This document shows, piece after piece, positions 15,525 to 23,380 of a stretch of DNA of 54,267 bases. A program made the translations under genes and the position numbers. The DNA is from a virus, in IMG/VR virus record IMGVR_UViG_3300049893_000997, positions 1 to 54,267 of that record. One strand, written 5' to 3'. Positions within the stretch are counted from its first letter, which is position 1. Every line of letters starts with the position of its first letter. A model generated the notes under the pieces. It saw nothing but the letters and a program-made list of their open reading frames with translations. It was not told the DNA's origin and did not search any database.

Positions 15525-16801
15525 ACCAGGGAATATTGGGAACAAAATCATTTGATATTGATATAGATAATAACACGAGTAAATGTTTATTGGGTGAACC
15601 ACAACCAATACCCATTCCCTTTCATTTACCTCCAAATCAGCTTTGGATGTTGGGAAATAGCGATGGAATAAGTAATAAAGATATTGTTATGGTGATAGAC
15701 ACCGTTGCTTATGGTAGTACAACTATTTCTATAGCGATTTCTGTTGGTGCTGGAGGATCATTTAGTATTGACTGGGGCGATGGATCTAGCGGAACAAGAT
15801 TAACTTCTTGGACAGGCACCCGCAGACCGGATAGTTTTGAAACGAGAATAGAAAGTACCGCAACCGGAACGGGCAATGCCGTTCATACTTATTCTAAGCA
15901 TGGGATTTATCTCATAGTTATTAAAGGAACATTTAGTTCTGCCGCGGTAACTGTGGCATATCCAGAAATTTTTCCAGGTTTAATAAGAGTGTTGAATATT
16001 GGTCAAACTCAACTGAGACATAATATTATTAGATTTCGTGATAATAGGCAGTTGGAATACGTTCCGCCCTTTTTGCCAACCGGGATTACTACTTTGGCGA
16101 ATTGTTTTCAAAATTGTGTAAATTTTAATCATCCCAATGTTACTTTATGGAATTTATCAAATATTACTTCTATGGTGGCGGCTTTTCAGAGTGCTAGCGG
16201 ATTCAATCAAGATATTAGTCCATGGGTATCATATAGCAGCGGCGTAACAACATTTGTAAACTTTTTGTTGAATGCCAAATCTTTCAAAAATGCTGATAAA
16301 GATCTTACTAATTGGGTTATCAGATCAGGAACGTCTTGTCAAGCTATGTTTTCAAATACAAGCATATCTAGTAATAGTTTTAGTGGATGGCAATTTTTGG
16401 GTAATAATAATCTTCAGCAAATGTTTGCTGGTTGTATTGACTTTACTGGTTTTGGTTTAAATACGTGGGATGTGAGTAAGGTTAGCGTTATGCAAAACAT
16501 ATTTGATGGATGCTCCGGATATTCTGGTAGCGGTATAGAAAATTGGAATTTGGCAGGATTGGGTTTCTCTACTTCCTTGAATACCTTTGCTAGGGGATGT
16601 ACTTTTCCAACCGGTCAATATGATCTTATACTTAATTCATGGAATGCGAACAAGAGTAGCGGAGTTAATGGAGTCGCAGACTGGAGAACAGATTTAACTC
16701 CAAACTTTGGTAGTAGCAAATATACGGCCGCGGGAAGCGGAGCCAGAGCATCATTAGTAAGTTATGGTTGGACCATAACAGATGGAGGTCTACAAACATG
16801 A
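15521..16801 (+). CDS. Adhesin-like protein with BspA-type repeats
   Basis: This 426-residue protein starts at GTG 15521 with TAGGAG seven bases upstream. Residues about 75-140 look like a PKD-type β-sandwich (FSIDWGDGSSGTRL, then HTYSKHGIYLIVIKG). Residues about 170-390 carry repeats of the BspA/DUF285 leucine-rich family: WNLSNITSMVAAFQSASGFN, then LTNWVIRSGTSCQAMFSNTS, then WDVSKVSVMQNIFDGCSGY. Such repeats mediate binding to surfaces in bacterial lipoproteins. In this fibre cluster a receptor-binding role is likely, though unproven. The C-terminus (YGWTITDGGLQT) resembles the end of many such surface proteins. Confidence 0.72.
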   Translation: MNQGILGTKSFDIDIDNNTSKCLLGEPQPIPIPFHLPPNQLWMLGNSDGISNKDIVMVIDTVAYGSTTISIAISVGAGGSFSIDWGDGSSGTRLTSWTGTRRPDSFETRIESTATGTGNAVHTYSKHGIYLIVIKGTFSSAAVTVAYPEIFPGLIRVLNIGQTQLRHNIIRFRDNRQLEYVPPFLPTGITTLANCFQNCVNFNHPNVTLWNLSNITSMVAAFQSASGFNQDISPWVSYSSGVTTFVNFLLNAKSFKNADKDLTNWVIRSGTSCQAMFSNTSISSNSFSGWQFLGNNNLQQMFAGCIDFTGFGLNTWDVSKVSVMQNIFDGCSGYSGSGIENWNLAGLGFSTSLNTFARGCTFPTGQYDLILNSWNANKSSGVNGVADWRTDLTPNFGSSKYTAAGSGARASLVSYGWTITDGGLQT

Positions 16802-17310
16802 GTGCTGAAATACGTGCAACCGATAAAACGTATTGGATTCTTAGTAATGGGATGGGATATGTTGATGGCATAACAGATTCCGGACTCGTTACAACCGTTG
16901 GAAATGGCTTATATATTTATTGGATTGGTCAAAATTACCTAGAATACCTATCGTCTTGTGCTGAGGCTGGATTCGTTCCAAGGAATCAAGATAAAGATAC
17001 ATTAAGAGCAGATCAAATACTAGTAAATAAGAAGATATTCGACAAAATTTCTAGCCTTGAGCCCACCGTGATTCCGGGTCAAAGAATTAGTGCTACTCAA
17101 GCCAGATTATGGCTGATTCAGAATGGTTTTGATTTAAATACTATAAATGCGGTGATTGATCGTATTCAGGATTTTACTACTAGAGAGTGTGTGCGTGCCC
17201 AATGGGAATATGCACCATATTTGGAAAGAAATCATTACTGGTTATGTGAATTAGCTACTATTTTAGATATAGACTTAGATAAATGTTTTGATGAAGCGGC
17301 CTTGTTATAG
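16798..17310 (+). CDS. Fibre-associated protein, possible assembly factor
   Basis: I place the start at ATG 16798, which overlaps the upstream stop (ATGA) and has GGAGG nine bases ahead, rather than at an in-frame ATG at 16768; this gives 170 residues. The N-terminal half (TDKTYWILSNGMGYVDGITD) is β-like. The C-terminal half has a helical pattern seen in many phage fibre-region proteins: ISATQARLWLIQNGFDLNTI, then INAVIDRIQDFTTRECVRAQ, a W-E-Y segment, and a final LDIDLDKCFDEAALL. Proteins with this module usually lie directly after fibres and may be structural partners or chaperones. That assignment rests on position and pattern only. Confidence 0.5.
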   Translation: MSAEIRATDKTYWILSNGMGYVDGITDSGLVTTVGNGLYIYWIGQNYLEYLSSCAEAGFVPRNQDKDTLRADQILVNKKIFDKISSLEPTVIPGQRISATQARLWLIQNGFDLNTINAVIDRIQDFTTRECVRAQWEYAPYLERNHYWLCELATILDIDLDKCFDEAALL

Positions 17311-17313
17311 TCG

Positions 17314-17333
17314 TATGGAGTATATTAGGGTGA
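17314..17333 (+). promoter_or_regulatory. Repeated intergenic motif, candidate late promoter (copy 2)
   Basis: TATGGAGTATATTAGGGTGA lies in the 32-base gap before the gene at 17343 and shares 16 of 20 positions with the element at 7085-7104. The same strand and a similar setting suggest a functional site, either a promoter or an mRNA processing signal. Confidence 0.3.
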
Positions 17334-17342
17334 CAATTTATT

Positions 17343-17594
17343 ATGTTTTGTGACGCACCATTTTGCGATCTGCCCTTCGCTTCGTTTGTAATTGAAGTTG
17401 GTTTAACAAATGGAGAGATATTCTATTTTGATGCGGACATAAACCAATCGGATTCGTTTATTTTGGAAATTCAACAATCGACCGGCCTTACGTTTAGTCT
17501 CAATTTAGGTGAAAGTTTTGTTTTAGATATTCAGCAGTCAGAAAACTTTGTTTTGTCTCTACAACAAGATTCTGGATTTTTACAAATTCGATAG
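17343..17594 (+). CDS. Small repeat-containing structural protein
   Basis: This 83-residue protein begins MFCDAPFCDLPFASF, a Cys/Pro/Phe opening seen in short proteins of phage tail-fibre regions. The rest is made of imperfect 10-16 residue repeats (SFILEIQQS, SFVLDIQQS, NFVLSLQQDS), which look like a small β-helix or β-prism. It follows the motif at 17314 with an AGGGTGA RBS and precedes the BppU-like gene. I infer a minor fibre or baseplate component; the function is not known. Confidence 0.55.
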   Translation: MFCDAPFCDLPFASFVIEVGLTNGEIFYFDADINQSDSFILEIQQSTGLTFSLNLGESFVLDIQQSENFVLSLQQDSGFLQIR

Positions 17595-17607
17595 ATCATG
17601 GTGACTT

Positions 17608-17913
17608 ATGGCTAGTGAAATACATGTAAACGATGTTGGCACTCAATTGATAATTACCATAAAAGATGATGGGGTGGTGGTGGATATTTCCGCCGCGAGT
17701 CTGCTACAGATTATTCTTAAAAAGCCAGATGGTAAGTCTTATACGAAAACAGGAACATTCTATACGAATGGCACTGATGGAAAAATGACGTATACTTCTA
17801 TTGATGGCGATTTTAATGTGCCGGGAAATTATAAGATACAGGGCAAAGTGACCTTGGCGGGCGGAACATATTATTCCAGCATATCGGATTTTCAGGTATA
17901 TTGTAATCTATAA
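17608..17913 (+). CDS. BppU-like N-terminal domain protein
   Basis: This 101-residue protein resembles the N-terminal domain of lactococcal phage upper baseplate proteins (BppU), a β-sandwich that anchors receptor-binding proteins. Supporting text is GTQLIITIKDDGVVVDISAA, then LLQIILKKPDGKSYTKTG, TDGKMTYTSIDGDFNVPGNY and a final β-hairpin. No coiled-coil or receptor-binding part follows in the same gene, so it would be a stand-alone adaptor. It closes the fibre cluster. The next gene follows after 11 bases with an AAGGAG RBS. Confidence 0.68.
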   Translation: MASEIHVNDVGTQLIITIKDDGVVVDISAASLLQIILKKPDGKSYTKTGTFYTNGTDGKMTYTSIDGDFNVPGNYKIQGKVTLAGGTYYSSISDFQVYCNL

Positions 17914-17924
17914 GGAGAACCTTT

Positions 17925-18452
17925 ATGTCTTGGCAAGGTGAGATGACCACTATCGTTCGAACATTAATTGATGATATTGACTCTACCAACTATACATATT
18001 CTAACAAAAGGCTTGAGACAACGGTTTTGGTGGCAGCACAAATTGTTTTAACCGAAGTGGATTTTGAGAATACATATACCGTGGATGTGGAACAATGTTA
18101 TCTTAACCCTGACCCAACTGATCCAACTACCGGACTCGCTACCGCCAACAAGGATGACGCTTTCATTAATATTGTATCTTTAAAAACCGCCTGTTTGATA
18201 ATGGGAAGCGAACTAAAAACTCAAGCACTAAATGCGGTCAAGGTTGTTGATGGTCCTAGCAGTATAGATTTTACTGCTGTAGCATCAAATATTCGTTATT
18301 TATATGATTATGCTTGCAAAAACTATGAGGAATATAAGTTCAACTATGCAGCCGGAAATAATGCTGTTGGCAAGGCGATCCTTAGTCCTTACTCGCCAGG
18401 GAGCAATGTTATTTATAGATACAATACTTCGTTTAGACAATACTTTAGATAG
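17925..18452 (+). CDS. Head-tail connector (adaptor) protein
   Basis: This 175-residue, largely α-helical protein is the first gene of the neck block. The N-terminus (MSWQGEMTTIVRTLIDDIDS) and the helices that follow (NKRLETTVLVAAQIVLTEVD, then FINIVSLKTACLIMGSELKT) have the layout of gp6/gp15-like adaptor proteins that bind under the portal: a helical bundle with a conserved acidic start and an extended C-terminal arm ending RYNTSFRQYFR. Identification rests on this pattern and on its place ahead of other neck genes and the tail tube. ATG 17925 has a strong AAGGAG RBS. Confidence 0.6.
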   Translation: MSWQGEMTTIVRTLIDDIDSTNYTYSNKRLETTVLVAAQIVLTEVDFENTYTVDVEQCYLNPDPTDPTTGLATANKDDAFINIVSLKTACLIMGSELKTQALNAVKVVDGPSSIDFTAVASNIRYLYDYACKNYEEYKFNYAAGNNAVGKAILSPYSPGSNVIYRYNTSFRQYFR

Positions 18453-18461
18453 GAGATTATT

Positions 18462-18668
18462 ATGCCCGATGATGTAATCACAAAAGCAAAAGCTGCCAAT
18501 AACTATAAGAACGGCGGCGTTATGGTATCCGTGGATGTTGTTGGTGTTACGGCCAACCATACCATTGATCCAAAGATAAACAAGACCCAGGTAATTATTT
18601 CTCAGTCTGGAACATTAGATGCCAGATTTGATGATGTTAGATACTATAGTGGAGATTCAATAACCTGA
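18462..18668 (+). CDS. Small neck-region protein
   Basis: This 68-residue protein is of unknown function. It has a helical start (MPDDVITKAKAANNYKNGG) and then a β-rich part (VMVSVDVVGVTANHT, QVIISQSGTLDARFDDVRYY). Its end overlaps the next start (TGATG), so it is co-translated with the neck genes. ATG 18462 has a good TAGGAG RBS. It is probably a small connector or a decoration of the neck. Confidence 0.5.
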   Translation: MPDDVITKAKAANNYKNGGVMVSVDVVGVTANHTIDPKINKTQVIISQSGTLDARFDDVRYYSGDSIT

Positions 18669-19147
18669 TGGTTACTATACCTTCTATTTTAGGCACTAAA
18701 TATGCGGAGATTATGGATTCTATGTTAGAATCCGATATTTTCACTGTATCGTGTAAGTTAGTTTATAACGAAGAGATGCAAGTGATCAGTGATCCTATGC
18801 CGTCTCTAAGAAATCAAAAAACAATGAACTTGCAAGATATGCATCCTAGTTCTCCATTCAAAAGGGGAGCCTCCTCGTTTAAAGTTGTTGAAACCACAGA
18901 AGATATTTCCTTACGTATGTACTGGGATAAAAGAGATTTTCAGAAATTTGGTCATATTCAAGTTCCAGACGGTAGTGTTATGACGATTACAAAATATTCT
19001 AATTTAGACAAAATGAATAAGGCTATTGCATTGCTTGTTTGTACAGACAAAACAGACCATCAGGAATGGCGGTTTATTAAATCCGCAGAACCGATTGTGC
19101 ATGGTTTAAACAACAACTATCTTATGTGTTTTTGGGGAAGAGCATAA
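18668..19147 (+). CDS. Neck protein, possible head-closure (stopper) protein
   Basis: This 159-residue protein is mostly β. The middle GASSFKVVETTEDISLRMYW and VPDGSVMTITKYSNLDKMNK, with a final SAEPIVHGLNNNYLMCFWGR, suggest a small β-barrel such as the stopper proteins that seal the portal channel. It is the third gene between capsid and tail tube, where the stopper is expected. Starts and stops overlap on both sides (TGATG and TAATG). I see no family signature that settles it. Confidence 0.5.
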   Translation: MVTIPSILGTKYAEIMDSMLESDIFTVSCKLVYNEEMQVISDPMPSLRNQKTMNLQDMHPSSPFKRGASSFKVVETTEDISLRMYWDKRDFQKFGHIQVPDGSVMTITKYSNLDKMNKAIALLVCTDKTDHQEWRFIKSAEPIVHGLNNNYLMCFWGRA

Positions 19148-19791
19148 TGTTACGAGCCTCATTAACTGTAGTCGATGAAAAGGAACTTGCATTAGCAGCT
19201 TTAGATTTAGCATCTAAGGTTAAGTTGGATATTGGTAAGATTGATATGAAGAAACTCAGGCCCGCCATAGGGCTATTGTTGACAAAAGCTTTAAATTCAT
19301 CTCCAACTGTTGAATCTTTGAGATCTGGTTCGCTGCGTGACGATCTTGGTCTTTATGGTGATCTTGTTGATCAAGCTATAGATGGAATCATTAAGGTGTT
19401 GGTGAAGAATATTTCTATCGAACAAATTGCCGCCAAGAAGGGTAACCGAATTCAGATTAAGATTATGCCAGAAGATATTAACGAGTTAATTAATGTTCCG
19501 GGATCTAGTTATGAGACTGAAGAATATGGTAGTATACCTTGGCTTGAATGGTTATTAACAAAAGGTTCGCGTGTAATTTTAAGTAAGTTTTGGATTTTTC
19601 CTCATGCTAAGGGCAGCACACGTTCCGGCGGCAAAAAAGTGATGCAGAAGATTTCAAATAATCCAAGAGATCCGTTTAGAGTTGATCCGTCTCATTCTGG
19701 TACTCGCACAAACAATTTTATTACTAGGGCCATAGACACGGTTTATGATGATATTGTCAATTTGATTAATATTGGACCCGGAGCAGTATAA
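19147..19791 (+). CDS. Neck or tail-completion protein
   Basis: I start this at ATG 19147, which overlaps the previous stop (TAATG) and has GGGGAAG six bases ahead, rather than at an in-frame ATG at 19126; this gives 214 residues. The N-terminal half is helical (KLRPAIGLLLTKALNSSPTV, then LRDDLGLYGDLVDQAIDGII). The C-terminal half has SIPWLEWLLTKGSRVILSKF and a basic segment (GSTRSGGKKVMQKI) ending DPSHSGTRTNNFITRAIDTV. That 'W...G....G...r' segment occurs in phage neck proteins of the gp10/tail-completion kind. Position between stopper-like and terminator-like genes agrees. Confidence 0.55.
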   Translation: MLRASLTVVDEKELALAALDLASKVKLDIGKIDMKKLRPAIGLLLTKALNSSPTVESLRSGSLRDDLGLYGDLVDQAIDGIIKVLVKNISIEQIAAKKGNRIQIKIMPEDINELINVPGSSYETEEYGSIPWLEWLLTKGSRVILSKFWIFPHAKGSTRSGGKKVMQKISNNPRDPFRVDPSHSGTRTNNFITRAIDTVYDDIVNLINIGPGAV

Positions 19792-20744
19792 TGTCAACGC
19801 TCAAAGGATTCTCCACTTTTGGTGACGCAACGGTTACTACTCATGTGCGAGAAAATCTTATTTCATTTTTTGATTATGGACTTGTGGAAAAATCAGCATT
19901 TGTCAATGTAGATATTCCTTCTAGTGGTTATTATGGTGGAGAATCACACAAATTAGCTTTGGTGGATGATCACAGATATCAATATGGACAGGTATGGGAA
20001 GGTTTTCGTTCAAATTGGCTATGGGAGAGCGGAGTTGGAGGATATACAAGCACTAATAGTGCTACTCCTGGCGTATCCGGAGTTTATGTAAACAATGTAT
20101 TTTATCCAGTTTCTACTACTGGAACATATGCCCATCATATTAATCATCCATTAGGTAGAGTTGTTTTTGATAATCCGATTCCTACCGGATCTATCGTCAC
20201 ATGTAGATATAGTTACAAATTTGTGAATGTTACTAAAGCGGATGGATTAGAGTGGTTCAAGCAAATTCAACAAAATTCAGAAAGGCCAGATAATCCTAAT
20301 TTCATTAATAATGAGGGTGAATGGGGTATGCTGGCAGATAATAGACTTCAATTGCCAGCTATTGGGATAGAGGTCGTAAATTATAGGACTATGACTCCGC
20401 ACGCTCTTGGCGGGGGTCAGCATGTTATTACGGACTTTGTTTTACATTGTGTAGCAGAGGACGTTTATACCAGGGATCATTTAATTGATATTGTGACATT
20501 ACAAAATGATAAGATTTTAAAGTCATACAGCTTAGACAAAATTTCTACAGATAATGCATTTCCATTAGATTATCGAGGAGTTCCAATATCTGGTGCTTTA
20601 TTATATCCAGATTTAATTTCTCAATATGAAGGAAATCATATCCGCATTTTTAATGCTAGTATAGATTCTACTTATCCTTTAGGCACAAATATCCATGTTG
20701 GTTCAGTTCGAATAAAAACAGAAGTCATACTTTTTGGCGTATAA
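19791..20744 (+). CDS. Tail-terminator-like or neck structural protein
   Basis: This 317-residue protein is translationally coupled (TAATG) to the preceding gene and is the last before the tail tube. It is β-rich: HKLALVDDHRYQYGQVWEGF, then GRVVFDNPIPTGSIVTCRYS, then QHVITDFVLHCVAEDVYTRD, then YPLGTNIHVGSVRIKTEVIL. It begins with a short helix (HVRENLISFFDYGLVEKSA). The last block ('f.lhc.aed.ytrd.l.div') resembles tail-terminator proteins that cap the tube and contact the neck. At 317 residues it is larger than typical terminators, with an inserted β domain of about 100 residues in the first half. Function is inferred from position and pattern. Confidence 0.5.
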   Translation: MSTLKGFSTFGDATVTTHVRENLISFFDYGLVEKSAFVNVDIPSSGYYGGESHKLALVDDHRYQYGQVWEGFRSNWLWESGVGGYTSTNSATPGVSGVYVNNVFYPVSTTGTYAHHINHPLGRVVFDNPIPTGSIVTCRYSYKFVNVTKADGLEWFKQIQQNSERPDNPNFINNEGEWGMLADNRLQLPAIGIEVVNYRTMTPHALGGGQHVITDFVLHCVAEDVYTRDHLIDIVTLQNDKILKSYSLDKISTDNAFPLDYRGVPISGALLYPDLISQYEGNHIRIFNASIDSTYPLGTNIHVGSVRIKTEVILFGV

Positions 20745-20778
20745 ACAATAAACCGCCCCCTTTTTGGAGTAATTTACT

Positions 20779-21978
20779 ATGCCCAGGCCAAATAATACAA
20801 ATAGACGAGTTTTTTACGCTACACAAGCTGTTGCTGTGGGCGATATGGGTGCATCCGGGGTTCAAGATAGTTGGAAGCCATCCGTTGGAGGCTCAGATTT
20901 TACATCTCAGAATCTTGTAAACATTGCTCACGGTTTGCAATCCATTGGTGTTACCACAAATTTCAATCTAGAACAAATCTTTGAACTTGGACAACTTTCT
21001 CTATACGAGAACTATGAAGAAGTTCCAGAGATCGAAGTTACGTTTGAAAAAGTGCTTGACGGGTATTCGCTAATGTACCATTTAGGTACAGTTGATGCTA
21101 CTAGTCCAACATTAGTTGGTAGAAGCAACGCAAGGGCCGATATTCGCATGGCCGTTGGTTTTGATACAAATGATTATATGGCCGCGGGAGTAAATTCCGG
21201 AGTGGCTGAACTATACTGCTCCGGAATGTATATTAGTTCGGTTTCCTACACATTAGGAACAGATGGAAACTTTACAGAATCAACAACATTCGTTGGCAAC
21301 GAAAAGCAATGGATCACAACCGCGGATAGTGGCGGTCTATTAACAAGTGATGCCACAGGTGCATTAATTGCTGCACTTAGCACGGGCGTATTTGGTAGTG
21401 ATGCTCCTGTGGGCGTTGGTAACAGTGTGCTGCGTCGTCAGAATCTAGTAATTGGCAGCACTGGTAGAACTTATGGTAGTGGAACTTTCAGAACAGAAGT
21501 TCCAAATATTCTAGAAGGCGGAAGTGCTGGCTCACTCACAAATTCTAAGTACATTATTCCAGGTAGTGGTCCATTTATTCAGTCTGTGAGTATTAGCTGC
21601 GATCTTGGTCGTGAAAATATTCAGCAGCTTGGCAAGAAGGCTCCGTATTATCGATATGTTGCATTCCCTGTGGATGTTACATGCGATATCGAAGTAACTG
21701 CAACCGCTGGTGACAATGTTGACGCGGCCGAAGAAGGTGGTGCTACAGGTAAGAATCTGTCTAATCACTCTATTCAGATTGTTCTAGATGATAGCACAGT
21801 TTTCCAGCTTGGAAAGAAGAATAAACTAACTAGTGTCACATATGGTGGTGGTGATGCTGGTGGTGGTAATGCCACAATCACATATAGTTTCACCAATTCT
21901 AATGATTTAGTTGTTCTTCACTCTGGCGATCCAATGACATTAGCATCTGCTAGTTACTGGAAAGATTGGTTTGCATGA
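20779..21978 (+). CDS. Major tail tube protein
   Basis: This 399-residue protein lies between the neck block and the tail-assembly genes. Its β-rich sequence contains a long loop-forming middle and paired tube-fold strands: LYENYEEVPEIEVTFEKVLD, MYISSVSYTLGTDGNFTEST, FIQSVSISCDLGRENIQQLG, then SIQIVLDDSTVFQLGKKNKL with a final TITYSFTNSNDLVVLHSG. The 'G.v.sv..slg.dG.ftes.tfvG' part is common in tube proteins. At 399 residues it is longer than a minimal tube subunit, so an added surface domain is likely. No contractile sheath gene accompanies it. Codons are GC-richer than its neighbours, which fits abundant expression. ATG 20779 has GGAG nine bases upstream. Confidence 0.75.
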   Translation: MPRPNNTNRRVFYATQAVAVGDMGASGVQDSWKPSVGGSDFTSQNLVNIAHGLQSIGVTTNFNLEQIFELGQLSLYENYEEVPEIEVTFEKVLDGYSLMYHLGTVDATSPTLVGRSNARADIRMAVGFDTNDYMAAGVNSGVAELYCSGMYISSVSYTLGTDGNFTESTTFVGNEKQWITTADSGGLLTSDATGALIAALSTGVFGSDAPVGVGNSVLRRQNLVIGSTGRTYGSGTFRTEVPNILEGGSAGSLTNSKYIIPGSGPFIQSVSISCDLGRENIQQLGKKAPYYRYVAFPVDVTCDIEVTATAGDNVDAAEEGGATGKNLSNHSIQIVLDDSTVFQLGKKNKLTSVTYGGGDAGGGNATITYSFTNSNDLVVLHSGDPMTLASASYWKDWFA

Positions 21979-21990
21979 TAGCATGATAGT

Positions 21991-22018
21991 GCGAGAGGAG
22001 GCATATGCCTCCTCTCGC
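21991..22018. terminator. Perfect 28-base palindrome after the tail tube gene
   Basis: A perfect inverted repeat (arms GCGAGAGGAGGCAT and ATGCCTCCTCTCGC) starts 13 bases after the tube stop. Only four T follow, after GGGAA, so it may act as a weak terminator, an mRNA-stabilising 3' end for the abundant tube transcript, or a processing site, rather than a full stop for the operon. Confidence 0.6.
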
Positions 22019-22038
22019 GGGAATTTTAGGATGGAAAA

Positions 22039-23049
22039 TTGGAATATATTCATAGCCTTATATCTGGTATTGTGCTATTTAAACTAAGGGGATTCTATAT
22101 CTACGTAAAACCGTTTTCCGCAGAAGATAAGACTTTTGCGGATTTTTTTTCTAACGAGCAATATGACGATGCTTTACTGGATGGAATTTGGACACAAAAG
22201 GATGCCGAGATGCATTTAATTTCTACAGGATATTGGTCACAAGTCGATGAGGATCGAATCAAGGAAATAGAACAAAATCTAGATAATATGAAAGTTGACT
22301 ACTTTAATAACTTCTATAACTCTACTACCAAAGAGTATATTAAAAGAAACATAGAATCTCAGAATAAACAATATTCAGATTTACATACCAAGAAACATGT
22401 GTTTTACGATAAAACATGCGACTATATTAAGCAATATTCTTATACGAGCTATTTACTACAAAAAAATGCCTACATTATGGATGCTGGTTTGGCATCAAAG
22501 AAATTCAATATCAACACAATCTACAACAAATATTCATCTGTTGTATATGATATGAATTCAAAAATCAGATCAATAGCCAAAAGCGATGAATGGAAGAGTC
22601 GATGGTTTGCTGCAAAAAACTCAGTATTTGACAACCCGACCTCATCATTTACTGATCTTCAATATTCTATAATTTCATGGTCTAATTACTATGATAATAT
22701 TTTGCAGTCTATGGAAAAACCATCCGATGAGATTATCGAGGATGATATTGCGTTAGATGGTTGGTCCATAATACAAAGACGCAAACGAAAAGAAGAGGAC
22801 AAGAAAGCTAATGCAGAGAAGATGCTTCCAGACAAAATGAAGGGTGCTGGAGAAATTTTTATTCCGGCACGTAATTCCAAGGAAGCATCCGATGTTATGA
22901 GTTTGAATGATCGAGAGGCTCTATCTAGGATTAAGTCGTTAAGGAAGGATCTGGCGGAGCATGGTGCTGTGCAAGAAAGTGACTTAACCTCGACTAGGAG
23001 AGATTTGCAAATGCAAGGTTTACAAATGAGTAAAGAGAGGAGACGATAA
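22039..23049 (+). CDS. Tail-assembly protein (TTG start)
   Basis: This 336-residue protein sits where tail-assembly chaperones are encoded, between tail tube and tape measure. The frame has no early ATG. TTG 22039 is preceded by AGGA seven bases upstream, an ideal RBS, which supports a rare TTG start. It begins with a β-like segment (LFKLRGFYIYVKPFSAEDKT) and is then strongly helical with many Tyr/Lys/Asp residues. The middle ISWSNYYDNILQSMEKPSDE followed by DDIALDGWSIIQRRKRKEED matches a pattern I associate with chaperone-like proteins of large phages. The C-terminal 90 residues are charged coiled coil. No ribosomal frameshift into the next gene is evident. Confidence 0.55.
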   Translation: MEYIHSLISGIVLFKLRGFYIYVKPFSAEDKTFADFFSNEQYDDALLDGIWTQKDAEMHLISTGYWSQVDEDRIKEIEQNLDNMKVDYFNNFYNSTTKEYIKRNIESQNKQYSDLHTKKHVFYDKTCDYIKQYSYTSYLLQKNAYIMDAGLASKKFNINTIYNKYSSVVYDMNSKIRSIAKSDEWKSRWFAAKNSVFDNPTSSFTDLQYSIISWSNYYDNILQSMEKPSDEIIEDDIALDGWSIIQRRKRKEEDKKANAEKMLPDKMKGAGEIFIPARNSKEASDVMSLNDREALSRIKSLRKDLAEHGAVQESDLTSTRRDLQMQGLQMSKERRR

Positions 23050-23050
23050 C

Positions 23051-23362
23051 GTGGATAGGAAACAAGAAATAGTTGGTGAGCGGTCTAAAACCCGACTCAA
23101 GAAAGAGGTTAAAAAGCGTATTCAAACCGCCTTTATAGGCTCTCTTTCTAGTATTGAAAAGTATTTTGGATTTTTATGGGGCGAAGATTCCGACCAAGAA
23201 TTAACCAAAGAGCAAATGAAAATGCGAGATATTTTTGAAGATTTAAGAACCGAAGTACTTGATAAGGGCAATGCTCAGATTAGGAACGCGGATTTAGAAA
23301 TAGATAACTACGACGTATCGTGGAATAAGTATCACATCAATTTACCAATCAAGAGAATTTAA
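23051..23362 (+). CDS. Small conserved tail-region protein
   Basis: This 103-residue protein starts at GTG 23051, two bases after the previous stop, with a GGAG RBS inside the previous gene. It resembles short proteins found in the same position in large marine myoviruses: a basic start (ERSKTRLKKEVKKRIQTAFI), then SLSSIEKYFGFLWGED, a helix, and the ending VLDKGNAQIRNADLEIDNYD with VSWNKYHINLP. Its role is not established. Position between two tail-assembly genes suggests a factor needed to build the tail. Confidence 0.6.
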   Translation: MDRKQEIVGERSKTRLKKEVKKRIQTAFIGSLSSIEKYFGFLWGEDSDQELTKEQMKMRDIFEDLRTEVLDKGNAQIRNADLEIDNYDVSWNKYHINLPIKRI

Positions 23363-23380
23363 GATAATAAGGGAGGAACG

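Noticed and set aside
20779-21978. Contractile sheath instead of tail tube
   Set aside because: At 399 residues it is short for a sheath, no separate tube gene follows, and strand patterns fit the tube fold.
22031-22087. ATG-started 18-codon frame overlapping the tail-assembly start
   Set aside because: The ATG sits on the RBS of the TTG start, has no RBS at proper distance, and stops after 18 codons.
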